DNA from: Limnanthes douglasii subsp. nivea
Taxonomy: Eukaryota; Streptophyta; Magnoliopsida; Brassicales; Limnanthaceae
Assembly (NCBI GenBank): GCA_036936605.1
Contig: JAUPFV010000002.1
Location: 339,018,654-339,082,653 of the forward strand
DNA length: 64,000 nt
Direction: 5' to 3'
In this document: positions 1-10,772 of the stretch, piece after piece
Position numbering within the stretch: the stretch's first letter is position 1
Layout of the letters: each line of letters opens with the position of its first letter
The notes under the pieces: generated by a model
What the model was told of the DNA's origin: nothing
Seen by the model: the letters and a program-made list of their open reading frames with translations, nothing else
The model's database searches: none
Made by a program: the position numbers and the translations under genes

Positions 1-1
1 G

Positions 2-339
2 GGCCAAAGAGTCAAGCAGACGAACCAAGTGGTTTCGCGACCCATGTTTAACAAGTGGATCCGACCTACTTACTTCGCTGATTTGACAGAATGTGTGTCC
101 TCAATCTATGAAAAGACTAAGAAGAGCGGGATGTATCGGAGGCCTTTCCCCATACCAACACCTCGTGAGCACAGGAACAACCGATACTGTCGATATCATG
201 AAGACGTGAGACACGACACTAAGGATTGTATCGCTCTCAAAAAGGAGATACAAATGTTGATAGAGCACGGAAACCTACTCGAGTATGTGAAAAAGAAAGC
301 ACAACAGGGCGCAACTTTGAAAGAAATCGTGGCGATACA
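2..339 (+). pseudogene. gag C-terminal fragment of element B
   Basis: An open frame runs in from outside the window and is cut by element A at 340. It holds the end of Gag: the segment NKWIRPTYFADLTECVSSIY and a zinc-knuckle-like motif C-x2-H-x4-H-x4-C (YCRYHEDVRHDTKDC), a variant of the retroviral CCHC nucleic-acid-binding knuckle. The same segment occurs in elements A (near 2220) and E (near 53880). After A plus one target copy are removed, the frame continues without a break into the protease region at 10773, so both sides belong to one gene. As a disrupted gene it is non-functional. Confidence 0.85.
335..339. repeat. Target-site duplication of element A, left copy (ATACA)
   Basis: ATACA directly precedes the 5' LTR of A. 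The identical 5 bases follow its 3' LTR at 10768-10772. Five bases is the usual size for gypsy integrases. Confidence 0.93.
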
Positions 340-746
340 TGATGAGTCCGGATTCTGTTACCTCTACGGACATGGACAGTTCGGACAAAGACCACCTAAC
401 CGGACAGGGCAGTTCGAACACCTCATCCATTGGACTGTTCGAACAAGAACTAAATGACTTAAAAAACCTAAACACTTCTTCACTAAGCTGCCTGCTCTCC
501 TACTAAGAGCTCATGGGTCCTTGAACTTGACCCAGGTCCATTAAACATGACCCGAAAGCCCATAAGGCCCAGATGTAAGGGTATAAATACCCAATCACCA
601 ACATTAAATGAGGGTAATGAAAATTAAATACAACCAGGCTGCTTAATTCTCCCTCTACTCTCTACTCAAACATTAAATACCTACAAACTTCCACAAACTC
701 TAAACAAAATTACAAACTTACCCTCAGACGAGAATAAACCTCACCA
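340..746 (+). repeat. 5' LTR of element A
   Basis: 407 bp, starting TGATGAGTCCGG and ending CTCACCA, flanked on the left by the target duplication. About 12 mismatches to the 3' LTR at 10361-10767 were counted by eye. A TATA box lies at 582-589, so the U3/R boundary is probably near 610. Confidence 0.95.
582..589 (+). promoter_or_regulatory. TATA box in the 5' LTR of A
   Basis: TATAAATA within GGGTATAAATACCC, the likely core promoter of the sense gag-pol RNA. The identical element is at 10603-10610 in the 3' LTR. Confidence 0.75.
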
Positions 747-748
747 AA

Positions 749-766
749 TTGGCGACCACAGTGGGA
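749..766 (+). other. Primer-binding site of element A
   Basis: TTGGCGACCACAGTGGGA begins two bases after the 5' LTR end, the expected place for tRNA-primed minus-strand synthesis. It starts TGGCG like the tRNA-Asp-type sites of many plant gypsy elements but then diverges, so the primer tRNA is not assigned. Confidence 0.65.
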
Positions 767-774
767 GCACGACG

Positions 775-2340
775 GTGCCTGAATCAAGAATTCGAAACCA
801 ACAGGAAAACTCAATCCGAACGAATCCGGACGCCCCGGAAGTACCACCAGCCTTGCTTGAAGTGGTGGGTGAAAATGATGAATATACCATCAAAGAGCGT
901 GATAGATTAAAGGGCGAGATAAAATCTCTGAGGGCGGAGAAGGCTAAGATGGGCATGAAAGAGAAGTCAAAAGCATCAGTCGCTCATCTTACCGAAAGCC
1001 CTAGAGAGCATGAGCCTTCGAAGACTCATGTGAGTACCAAGAAGACTCACTCTAGCTCCAAAAAGTCTTACCGGTCTAAACCAGTAGAGAGTTCTGACTC
1101 AGATTCAGAGTCTTCTGGTAGCTCCTCGGACTAGGATGGAGTTGAAGAGTCCTTGTCCTCCAGCAGTGATGAGGGTCAATCCAAAAAGAAGCAAAAGTTG
1201 ATTAAAAAATATTCAAGAAAAAGGGATAGATATTGGAAATTGAAGAAGAATATAGGCAAAGGATCATCTCACAGCCGGAGGCATGTAGACCGGATGCTGA
1301 TGGATCCTTTTGCCTTCCACGACGAACCAGGTATCTTTGCAACTCCCAATGAGGATACTGTATTCAGTCGTGGCCGGAATTGGAGACAATCTCCATTGTC
1401 TTCCAAGATTCTGTCCGGAAACCTCCCTAAGAGGTTCGATAGCACCAAAATGGAGAAATACAATGGCAGTACTGATCCGGACAACCACTTGGAGTAATTT
1501 AAAAACTTCATGATGAATTTTGATGATGGCGACAAGTTACTCTGTAGAGCATTCTCCCAATCCTTTACGGGGAGTGCTCTAAAGTGGTATAACAGCCTAC
1601 CTCAAGACTGCATTAAGAATTTTGATACCTTTTGGGTGGCCTTTCGAAGGCAGTTTGTTGGGAGTAAAGAATTGAAGCGCAATGTGGACACAATAATCCA
1701 TTGTTCCCAAGAACCAAACGAATCATTAAAAGAATACATAAGTCATTTTGTAAACACAAAAAATGGGTTGACTGATTGCTTCGAGCAAGTATCAATAGCA
1801 TCCTTGAGACAGGACTTAAACCGTGGAAATTTGGCTGATTCGGTAACCAGAAAGAAAGCCATGACTTGGGGAGGTTTGCTGAATCAAGTCGGAAAGCAAA
1901 TCAATGTTGATGAAACAAAGAAAACTAGGGTGCACAGGCAGGTGAGGTCTGCCCCGGTTGCACCAAACCCTAACCAAAATCAGTCCGGGAACAAGGCAAG
2001 GGAGACCGGACAGAGGCATAACAGGGCTAAAGCTCAATCTCAGCCAGCTGCACCTGCCTAGAGTCAACAATCTATAAATAAGAGAGGGTCTTGGGTTCAA
2101 CCGGAGTGGTTTGCAGAATTAAAATAAAGTGTGGCCACCATTTATGATAAAACAAAGGAAGAAGTGCACTATAGAAGACCGGCCGCACTGCAATCTCATA
2201 GGGAACATTGTAACAACTCTTTCTGCCAGTACCATAATGATACTGGCCATACCACTGACGATTGTATAGCCTTGAAACAAGAAGTTCAAAACTTGATTGA
2301 AAGAGGAAAGCTGGGGGCATATGTCAAAAGAAGAGGAGGA
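775..2340 (+). pseudogene. gag of element A
   Basis: Encodes the capsid/nucleocapsid precursor. One frame holds a basic, serine-rich N-terminal part (codons to about 1260), a segment that sets up the capsid domain (NWRQSPLSSKILSGNLPKRF), the retrotransposon gag core with ALKWYNSLPQ and FRRQFVGSKEL (about 1510-1800), a proline/glutamine-rich linker, and the knuckle CQYHNDTGHTTDDC near 2227-2268 (C-x2-H-x4-H-x4-C). In-frame stops lie at 1132 (TAG), 1495 (TAA), 2059 (TAG) and 2125 (TAA). At 1495 element E has a glutamine, so that stop is CAA to TAA. The start is uncertain: the ORF opens just after the primer site and no ATG with clear context was chosen. Confidence 0.85.
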
Positions 2341-3162
2341 AATATGCCTGATAATGCTCATCGGGTTGGTCCAAGCAATGCTGCTCCGGAGGGAGTTATG
2401 GTTATTATCGAAAGATTTGATGTAGAATCAGAATACTTGGATCCTGATCCAACTCGAAATAGAGTGGGTGCCATTGAGGAATGTTGTAAAACGGTCTCCG
2501 GGCTTATCAAGCTTTTTGAGTCACTTACAATTTTCGGAGGGGATACTATGACAGCTCCTACTGCTTCTTCGAGGAAGAGGCCCGTTCATACTTTAACCAC
2601 CCAGCTAGAAGGAGGCATGACCTCCTATCAATCACAAATTCCATTTCCCTTCATTGTTTTTGATAAAGATGACTTAAGGGATATAGCTGGCCCTCATGAA
2701 GATGTTGTTGTCATGGGAGCATCCATTGGGGGCAATGACATAAGACGAATCTTGGTGGATACTGGAAGCTCAACCAATATCCTCTTCTTAACCACGTACA
2801 AAAAGATGAAAAATCCAGCCGTAATTCAGCGTTCGGACATATCAATTGTGGGTTTCACTGGGAGCTCAGCAGATGTGATCAGGGAGTTCGAAAAGGAAGT
2901 TTTGTTGGGCAAGGGCCCTTTCAAGAAGATGGTCAGGATACTTTTTATTGTGGTGGATTGTCCCACTTGTTATAATGCTATTTTAGGGAGGTCTTGGCTC
3001 TCTAGGATGCATGTGGTGGCCTCGACAGTCCACCAATGTTTGAAATATGATGTTCAAGGACAAGTGGGAGTTGTCCAAAGTAGTCAAAAGGTTGCAAGAG
3101 AGTGTTATGCTACAGCACTAGCTCCACGGACGTTGGGAGCAGTTCGTATCAACGAAGAATAG
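2341..3162 (+). pseudogene. Protease region of element A, ending at the conserved UAG
   Basis: Aspartic protease that would mature Gag-Pol. It continues the gag frame. The active-site motif is ILVDTGSSTN (about 2749-2778, catalytic Asp-Thr-Gly intact), followed by the flap-side segment IVGFTGSSADVI and a second hydrophobic motif AILGRSWLSRMH typical of gypsy proteases. It ends with SSQKVARECYATAL and then TAG at 3160. The spacing of 17 codons from ARECY to that TAG is identical in elements B, D and E, so this is a natural domain end rather than a random nonsense mutation. This segment itself is intact. Confidence 0.88.
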
Positions 3163-3168
3163 CAGTTT
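3160..3168 (+). promoter_or_regulatory. Conserved UAG stop between protease and RT, element A (degenerate readthrough context)
   Basis: TAG CAG TTT. The stop is in the same alignment column as in B, D and E, but the last base of the CAR-YYA context is T, not A. The downstream frame is conserved (DDPRE begins 13 codons after the stop). Readthrough is inferred from the comparison. Confidence 0.6.
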
Positions 3169-5160
3169 GAGGGGCTTTCTGGGGGTGAGGATTAAATTGA
3201 TGACCCCAGAGAGACCCCTGGAGTATTGATACCGGTTGAAGAAGTTGAAACACATTCTTTAGAAGAAGGAAAAAGTGTTAAAATAGGGTCCAAAATGCCG
3301 TCCGAACTGAAGAATAGAATGTTGGAGTTTCTAAAAGACCATCAGCATGTTTTTGCTTGGTGCAATGCTGATGTAACTGGGGTTCCAGCAGATATTATAT
3401 CACATCACCTATCCATTCGGAGAGGCATAGCACATGTGGTATAAAAGAGAAAGGCTTTTTCCAAGGCAAAGGCTGATGTTATTGTTCAAGAAGTTGACAG
3501 GCTCACAAAAATGGGGCATATAAAGGAGTCTCAATATCCTTTGTGGACTGCCAATCCGGTCTTGGTGAAAAAGAAAAATGGCAAGTGGCGTATGTGCATT
3601 GACTTCACAGATCTCAATAGGGCTTTCCCAAAAGATTTATATCCAGTCCCCCGGATTGATCAGCTAGTAGATTCCACTTCTGGAAATAAGCTAATATCCT
3701 TCATGGATGCTTTCTCCGGGTACAATCAGATTCAAGTAGATCCGAAGGATCAGGAGCATACCACGTTTGTCACTGACAGGGGTCTTCATTGCTACAAGGT
3801 AATGCCATTTGGATTGAAAAATGTTGGGGCTACTTATCAGAGATTGGTGAATAAAGCCTTTGCTGATCAAATTGGAAGAAATATGGAAGTATATATTGAT
3901 GACATGATGGTGAAAAGTGTGGATGAACAACTACACTTGGCAGACCTCCAAGAAACTTTTGCTAATTTAGTAAAAGTGAATTTAAAGTTAAATCCAGAAA
4001 AATGTGTGTTCGGAGTGCAGTCCGGGAAATTCCTAGGTTATATAATAAGTGAGCAAGGGATACAGCCCGATCCGGACCAGCTTAATGTTTTGTTCCAAAT
4101 GGAGCCTCCTCGGAATGTTAAAGAAGTACAACGGTTGACTGGGAGGTTGGCTGCTTTAAACCGATTCATCTGAAGGTCTTCGGATAGATGTGCCCCGTTT
4201 TTTCAAACTCTAAAGGGTGCAAAGGGATTTGACTGGACTTCACAGTACGATGAGGCTTTCAATGAGATTAAGAAACATCTGTCATCCTCCAAGACTTTAT
4301 TTAAACCTGTTGATGGAGAGACATTCTTCGCATACTTGGCAGTTTCAAGTTATGCCATCAGTGCTGTATTAGTAAGAGAGGTGAATAATTACCCCCATCC
4401 GGTGTACTACATTAGCAAGAGCTTGATAGATGCAGAAAAGCGCTATTTAAAGCTCGAAAAATTAGCATTAGCCTTAGTAATTGCTGCAAGGAAGATGAGG
4501 CCTTATTTTCAGGCTCATCCTATTATCGTCCAGACATCTTTTCCTTTGAGGAATGTCCTTCAAAAGGCAGACATTTCAAGTAGAATGACTAAATGGTCAG
4601 TGGAATTGGGGGACTTCGATATTAATTTTGCTCCTTGAACGGCAGTCAAAGCCCAAGCTGTGGCTGATTTTTTAGTTGAATTCCACTCTGATATAGATAC
4701 GGAGCAGACTACTGAGATGAAAGACAAAAAGGTATGGGTCGTCCGAACGGATGGTGGATCTAGCACTATGGGATGTGGTGCATGGGTGTGCTTGACTTCT
4801 CCATATGGTGACAAAATGTACCAGGCTATATGTTTTGCTTTTAGGGCTTCCAACAATGAGTTCGAATACGAAGCAGCTATAGCTGGTTTAAAGTTAGCTT
4901 ATATTTGTGGGGCCAAAAGGGTCAAGCTGATGAGTGATTCCCAGCTTCTTATCCACCATGCGCAAGGTCAATCTGAGGCCAAAAAGGAGAAACTAGTGAA
5001 GTACTTACTTCTTCTTAAAAATGAGGCTCTAAAGTTCAAAAGCGTTGTTTATGAGCATATACCCCGGGCAGAGAATGAACTAGCAGATTCATTGGCTACC
5101 ATAGCATACACTGAGTCATATCCTTGGATCCATGTACTGGAGAACCCTTCCATTCAACTT
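3163..5160 (+). pseudogene. Reverse transcriptase, RNase H and second (aRNH-type) RNase H of element A
   Basis: Continues the frame after the conserved UAG. RT motifs: YPLWTANPVLVKKKNGKWRM, IDFTDLNRA, SFMDAFSGYNQI, PFGLKNVGATYQR and the catalytic YIDD (about 3892-3903). A first RNase H of gypsy type follows (YYISKSLIDAEKRYLKLEK). A second RNase H starts near 4735 with RTDGGSS, ASNNEFEYEAAIAGL and MSDSQLL, carrying the acidic residues of that fold. Two RNase H domains are a known mark of the Tat lineage. Later stops are at 3193 (TAA), 3442 (TAA), 4171 (TGA) and 4636 (TGA, from CGA by comparison with B). It is dead as a polyprotein. Confidence 0.9.
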
Positions 5161-6451
5161 GGTATGGGTAAAGAGGAACAAATTTTCGATGTACAGATGA
5201 AACAGCCTCAAGATTGGAGATTTCCTCTCCTGCAGTACCTCTCCGATGGCATCTTGCCTCCGGATAAATCATTAGCAAGAAAAATGAAGCACAAGGCTCG
5301 TGGATTTATCATACTAAGAGACGTTTTGTATAAAAAATCTTACAGTAAACCTCTTTTGCGATGTTTGGGAGATGGTGAGTCTCAAGTAGTCATCTCCGAA
5401 TTGCATGATGGTGATGGATCAGCTCACTGTGGGTTCAGGGCTCTAACAAGGAGAGTTTTATTGGCTGGCTATTATTAGCCCTCCATAATGCAGGATGCTA
5501 AAGAGCTGGTGAGAAGGTGTGATCCATTCCAAAGATATAGCAATGAAATTCATGTCCCAACTATCCCTTTAGAGTCAATTTCTGAGCCTATACCTTTTGC
5601 TCGATGGGGGTTCGATTTAGTGGGACCTCTTCCTATGGCGTCCGGAGGGCGCAAAACTATAACTGTTGCTATATATTACTTTTCGAATTGGATTGAAGCA
5701 GCCCCCCTGGCAGGAAACAACATCAAAAGCTATCATAAAATTTATTTTATCCAACATCTGTTGCAGATTTGGTGTTCCACAAAAGATAACGACAGACAAT
5801 GGGCCATAGTTCGACAACAAGAAAATGGAGAATTTATGTGCCTCAAAGGGTATACAGCATTTCTTCTCTTCACCTTTCCACCCACAAGCGAATGGTCAGG
5901 TCGAAGTGGCTAACAGAACTATACTATCCAGTTTAAAGAAGAATTTGGAAGGGGCTGCTGGGAAGTGGCCTAGCTATTTACAAGAGGTTTTGTGGGCCTA
6001 CCGGACTACCCCTAGGGCTGCAACACAAGAGTCACATGTTGCCTTGGTCTATGGGATAGATACAATAGCCCCCATAGAGGCAACTCTCCCCTCATTTTGG
6101 GTTCACAACTTATCCGAACACGCAAACGAAGTGGCAGTCAGAGGTCAGCTTGACCTAATAGAGGAAAGACGAGTTAAGGCTCACCTTAGAGCTGCACACT
6201 ATCAAGGTTTGATGAGAAGCAGGTTTGCTTCTAGAGTTAAAAGAAGAGATTTCCAGCCAGGGGACAAGGTATTGAGGAAAGTCTTCTTATACACTAAAGA
6301 CAAGCTGCTCGGCAAACTGGCCCCAACTTGGGAAGGACCTTATATGGTCATTGAAAGGCTTAAACCTGGAACATATTGGCTCGAAGACAAGGATGGAAGG
6401 GTTTTAAATCACCCTTGGAATATTGAGCATCTCCGAATGTACTTGGAATAG
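5161..6451 (+). pseudogene. Integrase of element A
   Basis: Would insert the cDNA into chromosomes. N-terminal zinc-binding HHCC region lies near 5400-5530 (ELHDGDGSAHCGFRALTRR, then RRCDPFQRY). The catalytic core has GFDLVGPLPMASGG and TTDNG, and NGQVEVANRTIL carries the third acidic residue. The C-terminal part ends DKVLRKVFLYTKDK, then HPWNIEHLRMYLE and TAA at 6449. Defects: TGG to TAG at 5476 (GYYW in relatives), at least one frameshift near 5750 so that the end is read from another frame, and a stop just after the TDNG motif. Confidence 0.88.
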
Positions 6452-6950
6452 AAGCTATGTAAATATTTACTTGTTTAAAAATCCATGTAAATATTTGGGG
6501 CATACTCTTTCCTACCCTGGTGGCACAGGGAGGTTTTAATGAGGTGTCCGGGTTTTTTAATAAAATTTGATGCCTTCTTAAATTTTTTTAAAGTGTTCTT
6601 ACTTTGTTTTTTGTCATACCATCCGGATTGAATTAAGGGAATGATGACTACTTAAACATTTGTCATCGGAGAATTTAAACACTCTCACTTTAGAATGCTT
6701 ATGAAATAACTAAGGGCTATTTAAACACTAGCCAGCAAATTTGAAACAAACTGTGGAAGAATGCAAGAGTTGTGCAAAATAAAGATATTCATTAAAGTAA
6801 CCTAAGTGCCTTGGCCTTCCAAGGACTTTTCAATTGTCAAACAAAACAAAAGATCTATCCGGTCAAATGCCGGACACAATAACAAAAATGCCTTGGCCTT
6901 CCAAGGACTTTAGTTCAGGTAACATGAAAAGTGAAAAGATAATTCATAAT
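6452..6950. other. Non-coding gap between integrase and antisense gene, element A
   Basis: No gene. It holds the conserved hairpin block at 6499-6549 and, near 6810 and 6895, two copies of GCCTTGGCCTTCCAAGGACTTT, a short palindromic sequence also present in rearranged form in C (near 31815) and D (near 40690 and 40750). As both convergent genes end here, it is the shared 3' untranslated region. Confidence 0.6.
6499..6549 (+). other. Conserved post-integrase hairpin block, element A
   Basis: ACTCTTTCCTACC, then stem CCCTG, loop GTGGCA, stem CAGGG, then AGGTTTTAATGAGG. The same block follows integrase in B, D and E, and the stem bases change in pairs. Function unknown. Confidence 0.6.
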
Positions 6951-9914
6951 TTAAGACTGAGCCTTTGAAGATGGCTCGGCCTCACTTATCTTCTTCTTCT
7001 TCTTGGGATCGTCTTTCTCTTCGTGAGGGCCCTCCCCGGTGTTTTCTTTTTCGTCAGAGGAGGAAGCACTGGAATAATCATGCAAGTCTCCATCAGCCAT
7101 GGTGTGGAAGGGAAGGTCTTCGTACTCTACATGAAGCCACAAATCTCCCAGGTTCCTCTTCGGGAACTTCTCATGAAAGAGCAGGACCATGTCCGACTTC
7201 ACCTTGGCATACATTTGCTCTTGAGTATCTATTACGTTGTTGGCATAAGCATCGATCTTAGCCTGAATTTTGGCCTCCTACTCCTTTAGCAGATCAGCTT
7301 TCTCCTCTGCAGCCTTGGACACTGAGTTCTCAAGTGCAATCTTGTCATTTGTCAAGTTGTGGATGACTTGATCCTTGGACTTTGCCTCCTCTTTTGAAGA
7401 GGTGAGATATTTCTCTAATCCGGACAACTTCTCCCAGAGCTCCTTGATAGTGTCTTCTAAAGTGGCAACCTTTGTGGTTCACCCCTCTTGTCTCTTCTTC
7501 AACTCCTCGTTTTCTCCCTTTAGAATGTCAGCATGTTGAGTGGCAGTAAGAAGATCATCGGGCAGTCTCTCTTTGTCAGATTTGAGATCTTTGATAGTAT
7601 CTGCCTGACTTCGAACTTGTTTCTCCAACACAAGCACTGGCTGAACACTACTTAATATGGAGTGAGCTATAATATCCCTTTCACTTGAAACAGTAAAAGT
7701 CTTACCATTAAAAGTGACGGTGTTCGAAGTACTCAGAGGGAGGTAAGGCCCAGCAAAATCGTCTCTGGGGAGGTTGGCAAGTAGTCACCAAGTCCATCAA
7801 GCCTGGTGATGTCAACCCTATCAATGCTAAGGTCTCCTCCTCCAACCTCGTCGGTTTGAAAATCACCATGGATCTCCTCTGCTTGTGTTGGATCAGTAGG
7901 ATCTACAGGGGGGAGAGGCTCCAGAGGCCGGAGAGAAAGTTCATCACCCCTAGAGGTCTTTTTCTTCTTAGCCTCCCTGTCCTTGCTTTCTGCTCCCCGT
8001 TTTCGGTCTCTCTTGGGAGCCCTTGGGGGTTTTGGGGATCGAACCTCTTCCCTAACACTCTCCTGCTCTACCACTTGTAAGAGAGCAGCATCGATCTGGC
8101 TTGGGGCTGGCCCCTCTGGATTTGTTGGAACAGCCTCCTCCACCTCAGCAGGGTTAGCTTCACCTACAACCTTCTTGCCCTTCTTTTTCTTGCCTTTCAT
8201 TTTACTCGGGGCCTTGGCCCGGCCTGGTAAGTAAAGTGACCCATCTGGTTCGTGTGTTCTCTTGAGGACTACATCCGGAGGGGGTGGAGTGGTGAGTTCT
8301 TCCCAGGTCAAGTCCCTCTGGCCAGTAGTGTTCCAGAGGTGAGACCTTGCAAAGTTGCCTCTTGTGAAAGCATCGTGAAACCAGTTCCCCCACTTTTCAG
8401 CAGCCCAAGTGTTGATCTTGGTACAAGTGGTCTGCCCGGACTTTAGGTAGTCATTGAAGTCTTTGGACAGTTCTGCTAAGAAAAAAGACAAGACCAGTCA
8501 GTTTAAGCAAATTTCGATAAAAGAAGAAATAAGAATATAAAGTAGGAGCCTTACGATCACTCCTCCATCTGTTGGTGAGGAGACTTGGATTGACTCCGGC
8601 TTTGATTTTCCTCCCGTTCTCCCAAGCACCACTTACGAACAGGAATTAAGTCCTCCAATTTCTCTCAGACTCAAGCAGATCATCCACTGCTTTATAATTA
8701 TCACCCACGTTGAAGTGATAGAAGGGAATGTGGTGGTTCCTGCAGAGACTAGCCACAGCTGCGAACTCCTCCATTGGTAGAGGAATCCTGGAGAGCTTGG
8801 AGGCCATAATGTAGGCCATAAGAGTGTACCAGGAGTTGGGACTCAGTTGACTAGGGCAGAGCCTGATGAGGTGGAAGTACCTAACTATCTCCGGATCTAA
8901 AGGAAACCTTAGACCCCAGTTAAAAAGCTCAGTGAAGATGACTATTTCACTGAGTTTGCAGTCCATTAGGGTCTCGGGGTCTATGGAGATTCTAATTTTT
9001 ACATTCTCCGGAATCCCCCACTTCGTACGCATCCGACCCAACTCAGCTGTATGGATGAAAGCGTAATTGATCTTTTGCAAGGCAAGAAGATATTTAACAT
9101 TGACCTTATGGAAACAAGGTCCCACTTTTCCTTCAAGACACTCCGGCAGATCCGGATGCCTTAAGCATAGCTTCTCTTTGCCTTTATCCTTTTGAGCAGC
9201 AACAACACCATTGGTCTGTCCGGAAGGTTCGGACTCGAATGGAGCCTCTTCGATAGAGTCCTTCATTATTTCCTCCATTATTGAGGAAGGGTTTTCATTT
9301 GTATTAATGAGGGGGGAGTTTGGAGTTGGTTCAGTCTGACCACCGGACTGATGAGCTTCAGTGCTCGCCTGCACTCTAGCCTCCGGCTGAGGCTCTAATG
9401 TGGAGGTTTCTCTTCGGGGGCTTGAGCCAGTGGCCTCCGGACCGGACAGCCTGTCCATGGGTGCTTTTATGGGTGCTTCTGACCCTGTACTGCTATCCTT
9501 AGCACCTGATTTCGAAGGGGTTCCCTTGGAAGCTTGCCCTTTGACCACCCGGCCTTTTCTTTGATCAACCAGTTTGTTGGGAGAAGTATCAGCATCTGAC
9601 CCCATGGCTAAGAACGGGGAAGGTTTTTTAAAGCTAGTAACTGTTAAACCTGGTTCAACAGTGAGTTCTGACTCTTGAACCATAGAACTGAGATGATAGG
9701 AGAAAGACTGGTTTGAAACAATCTCTTCGGTTTGACACCCTTTGTGGAGGAAGAACCCTGGTCAGACTCTGTAGCTGAGATTGCTGGTTTGTCGATGGGG
9801 GAAGTGGGGTAAGCCTGCTGCGATGCGCCTTTCCCTTTTGATTTTTTGTGCTTTTTCTAGTTCAGATAGATTGAGCCACCCACCTTTGATTAAAGAATTC
9901 CTAGCCGTGAACAT
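6951..9914 (-). pseudogene. Antisense gene of element A (PF04195-like domain, coiled coil, acidic tail)
   Basis: Transcribed against gag-pol. It starts at ATG 9914 (MFTARNSLIKGGWLNLSELE), a start shared with copy D. A Ser/Pro-rich region is followed by a globular domain (about 9160-8646) with VKYLLALQKINYAFIH, IFTELFNWGLRFPLDPEIVR and SPNSWYTLMAYIMASKL, resembling the plant 'putative gypsy type transposon' family. An intron at 8473-8554 (GT-AG, phase 1) joins to QLSKDFNDYLK. Then come a lysine-rich stretch like a nuclear-localisation signal, a heptad-like coiled coil (about 7660-7280) and a C-terminal motif DMVLLFHEKFPKRNLGDLWL with an acidic tail. It is broken by frameshifts near 9800 and 7770 and by stops. 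Related antisense ORFs are known in Tat elements such as Grande; no function is established. Confidence 0.75.
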
Positions 9915-10346
9915 AAACAAACTAAGTAAAGAACTTGTGTTTGAGAGAGAAAGCTCTGAAAATTAGCAAAGTGAAAATGAAAGTGATAGTAAAATAGTGG
10001 AAAAGTATCTTAATTTATAGTAAACCTCAAAAAGATGTCTTGATTCCTAGGAGAATTCGAAAGGATTAACAATGATTAAGAGAGGGCGCTAATGTCACCT
10101 TCATTAATGAAGAGGTTGCTTTTCAGAGAAGGTAGGTGCGAAATTCAAGGTGAAAAAATGGCTAAAGCAACGAATCAAAGAGAGACACGTGTCCCATGAA
10201 CTTTGGCAAAAAAACCATTTAGATTCAAGGAACTTTTTTCAGTCCGGATAAAACCATAACACAATTCGAAAGACTTGTCCGGATGAAGATGCTACTGATA
10301 ACGGATTGTTTTTCAGGTTTTGACAAAGGTTTTTGAACAAACACCT
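9915..10346. other. Antisense leader, promoter and 3' spacer of element A
   Basis: No open gene. The minus-strand TATA box at 10011-10019 and the leader of the antisense gene lie here. The rest, up to the polypurine tract, shows nothing recognisable. Confidence 0.6.
10011..10019 (-). promoter_or_regulatory. TATA box of the antisense gene, element A
   Basis: Read on the minus strand, CTATAAATTAAG lies 97 bp before the antisense ATG at 9914. TATA boxes lie at similar distances in B, D and E. Confidence 0.6.
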
Positions 10347-10360
10347 AAAAAAGGGGCTAC
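10347..10360 (+). other. Polypurine tract of element A
   Basis: AAAAAAGGGGCTAC directly precedes the 3' LTR and would prime plus-strand synthesis. Element D has AAAAAAGGGGTTAC at the same place. Confidence 0.85.
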
Positions 10361-10767
10361 TGATGAGTCCGGATTCTGTTACCTTTACGGACAGGGACAG
10401 TTCAGACAAAGACCACCTAACCGGACAGGGCAGTTCGAACACCTCATCCATTGGACTGTTCGAACAAGAACTAAAGTATTTAAAAAACCTAAACACTTCT
10501 TCACTAAGCTGCATGCTCTCCTACTAAGAGCTCATGGGTCCTTGAACTTGACCCGGGTCCATTAAACATGACCCGAAAGCCCATAAGGCCCAGATGTAAG
10601 GGTATAAATACCCAACCACCAATATTAAATGAGGGTAATGAAAATTAAATACAACCAGTCTGCTTAATTCTCCATCTACTCTCTACTCAAACATTAAATA
10701 CCTACAAACTTCCACAAACTCTAAACAAAATTACAAACTTACCCTCAGACGAGAATAAACCTCACCA
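10361..10767 (+). repeat. 3' LTR of element A
   Basis: 407 bp from TGATGAG to CTCACCA, the same length as the 5' LTR, with about 12 mismatches. TATAAATA at 10603-10610. It is followed by the second target copy. Confidence 0.95.
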
Positions 10768-10772
10768 ATACA
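10768..10772. repeat. Target-site duplication of element A, right copy (ATACA)
   Basis: Identical to 335-339. It defines the insertion point inside the gag-pro frame of element B. Confidence 0.93.

Larger units (their letters stand above)
340..10767 (+). mobile_element. Element A: complete but decayed Tat-type Ty3/gypsy retrotransposon nested in element B
   Basis: The element has two 407-bp LTRs (340-746 and 10361-10767), a primer-binding site, gag-pro-RT-RNaseH-RNaseH-integrase in one frame from 775 to about 5750, a conserved hairpin block, an antisense gene (6951-9914), a polypurine tract and a 5-bp target duplication. By eye the LTRs differ at about 12 of 407 positions (roughly 97% identity), so insertion is fairly recent on a plant genome scale. 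The coding frame holds about ten stops and an integrase frameshift, so it is not autonomous now. The second RNase H and the antisense gene place it in the Tat lineage. Confidence 0.95.

Noticed and set aside
1264..1535. Minus-strand ORFs opposite gag of A
   Set aside because: Shadows of the gag frame. The genuine antisense gene of this family lies only between integrase and the 3' LTR.
3160..3200. Spliced intron removing the stop between protease and RT, as in Ogre elements
   Set aside because: Only one stop column is shared, the frame is unchanged and amino acids are conserved directly on both sides, so a removed intron is not needed. It is not excluded for RNA not seen here.
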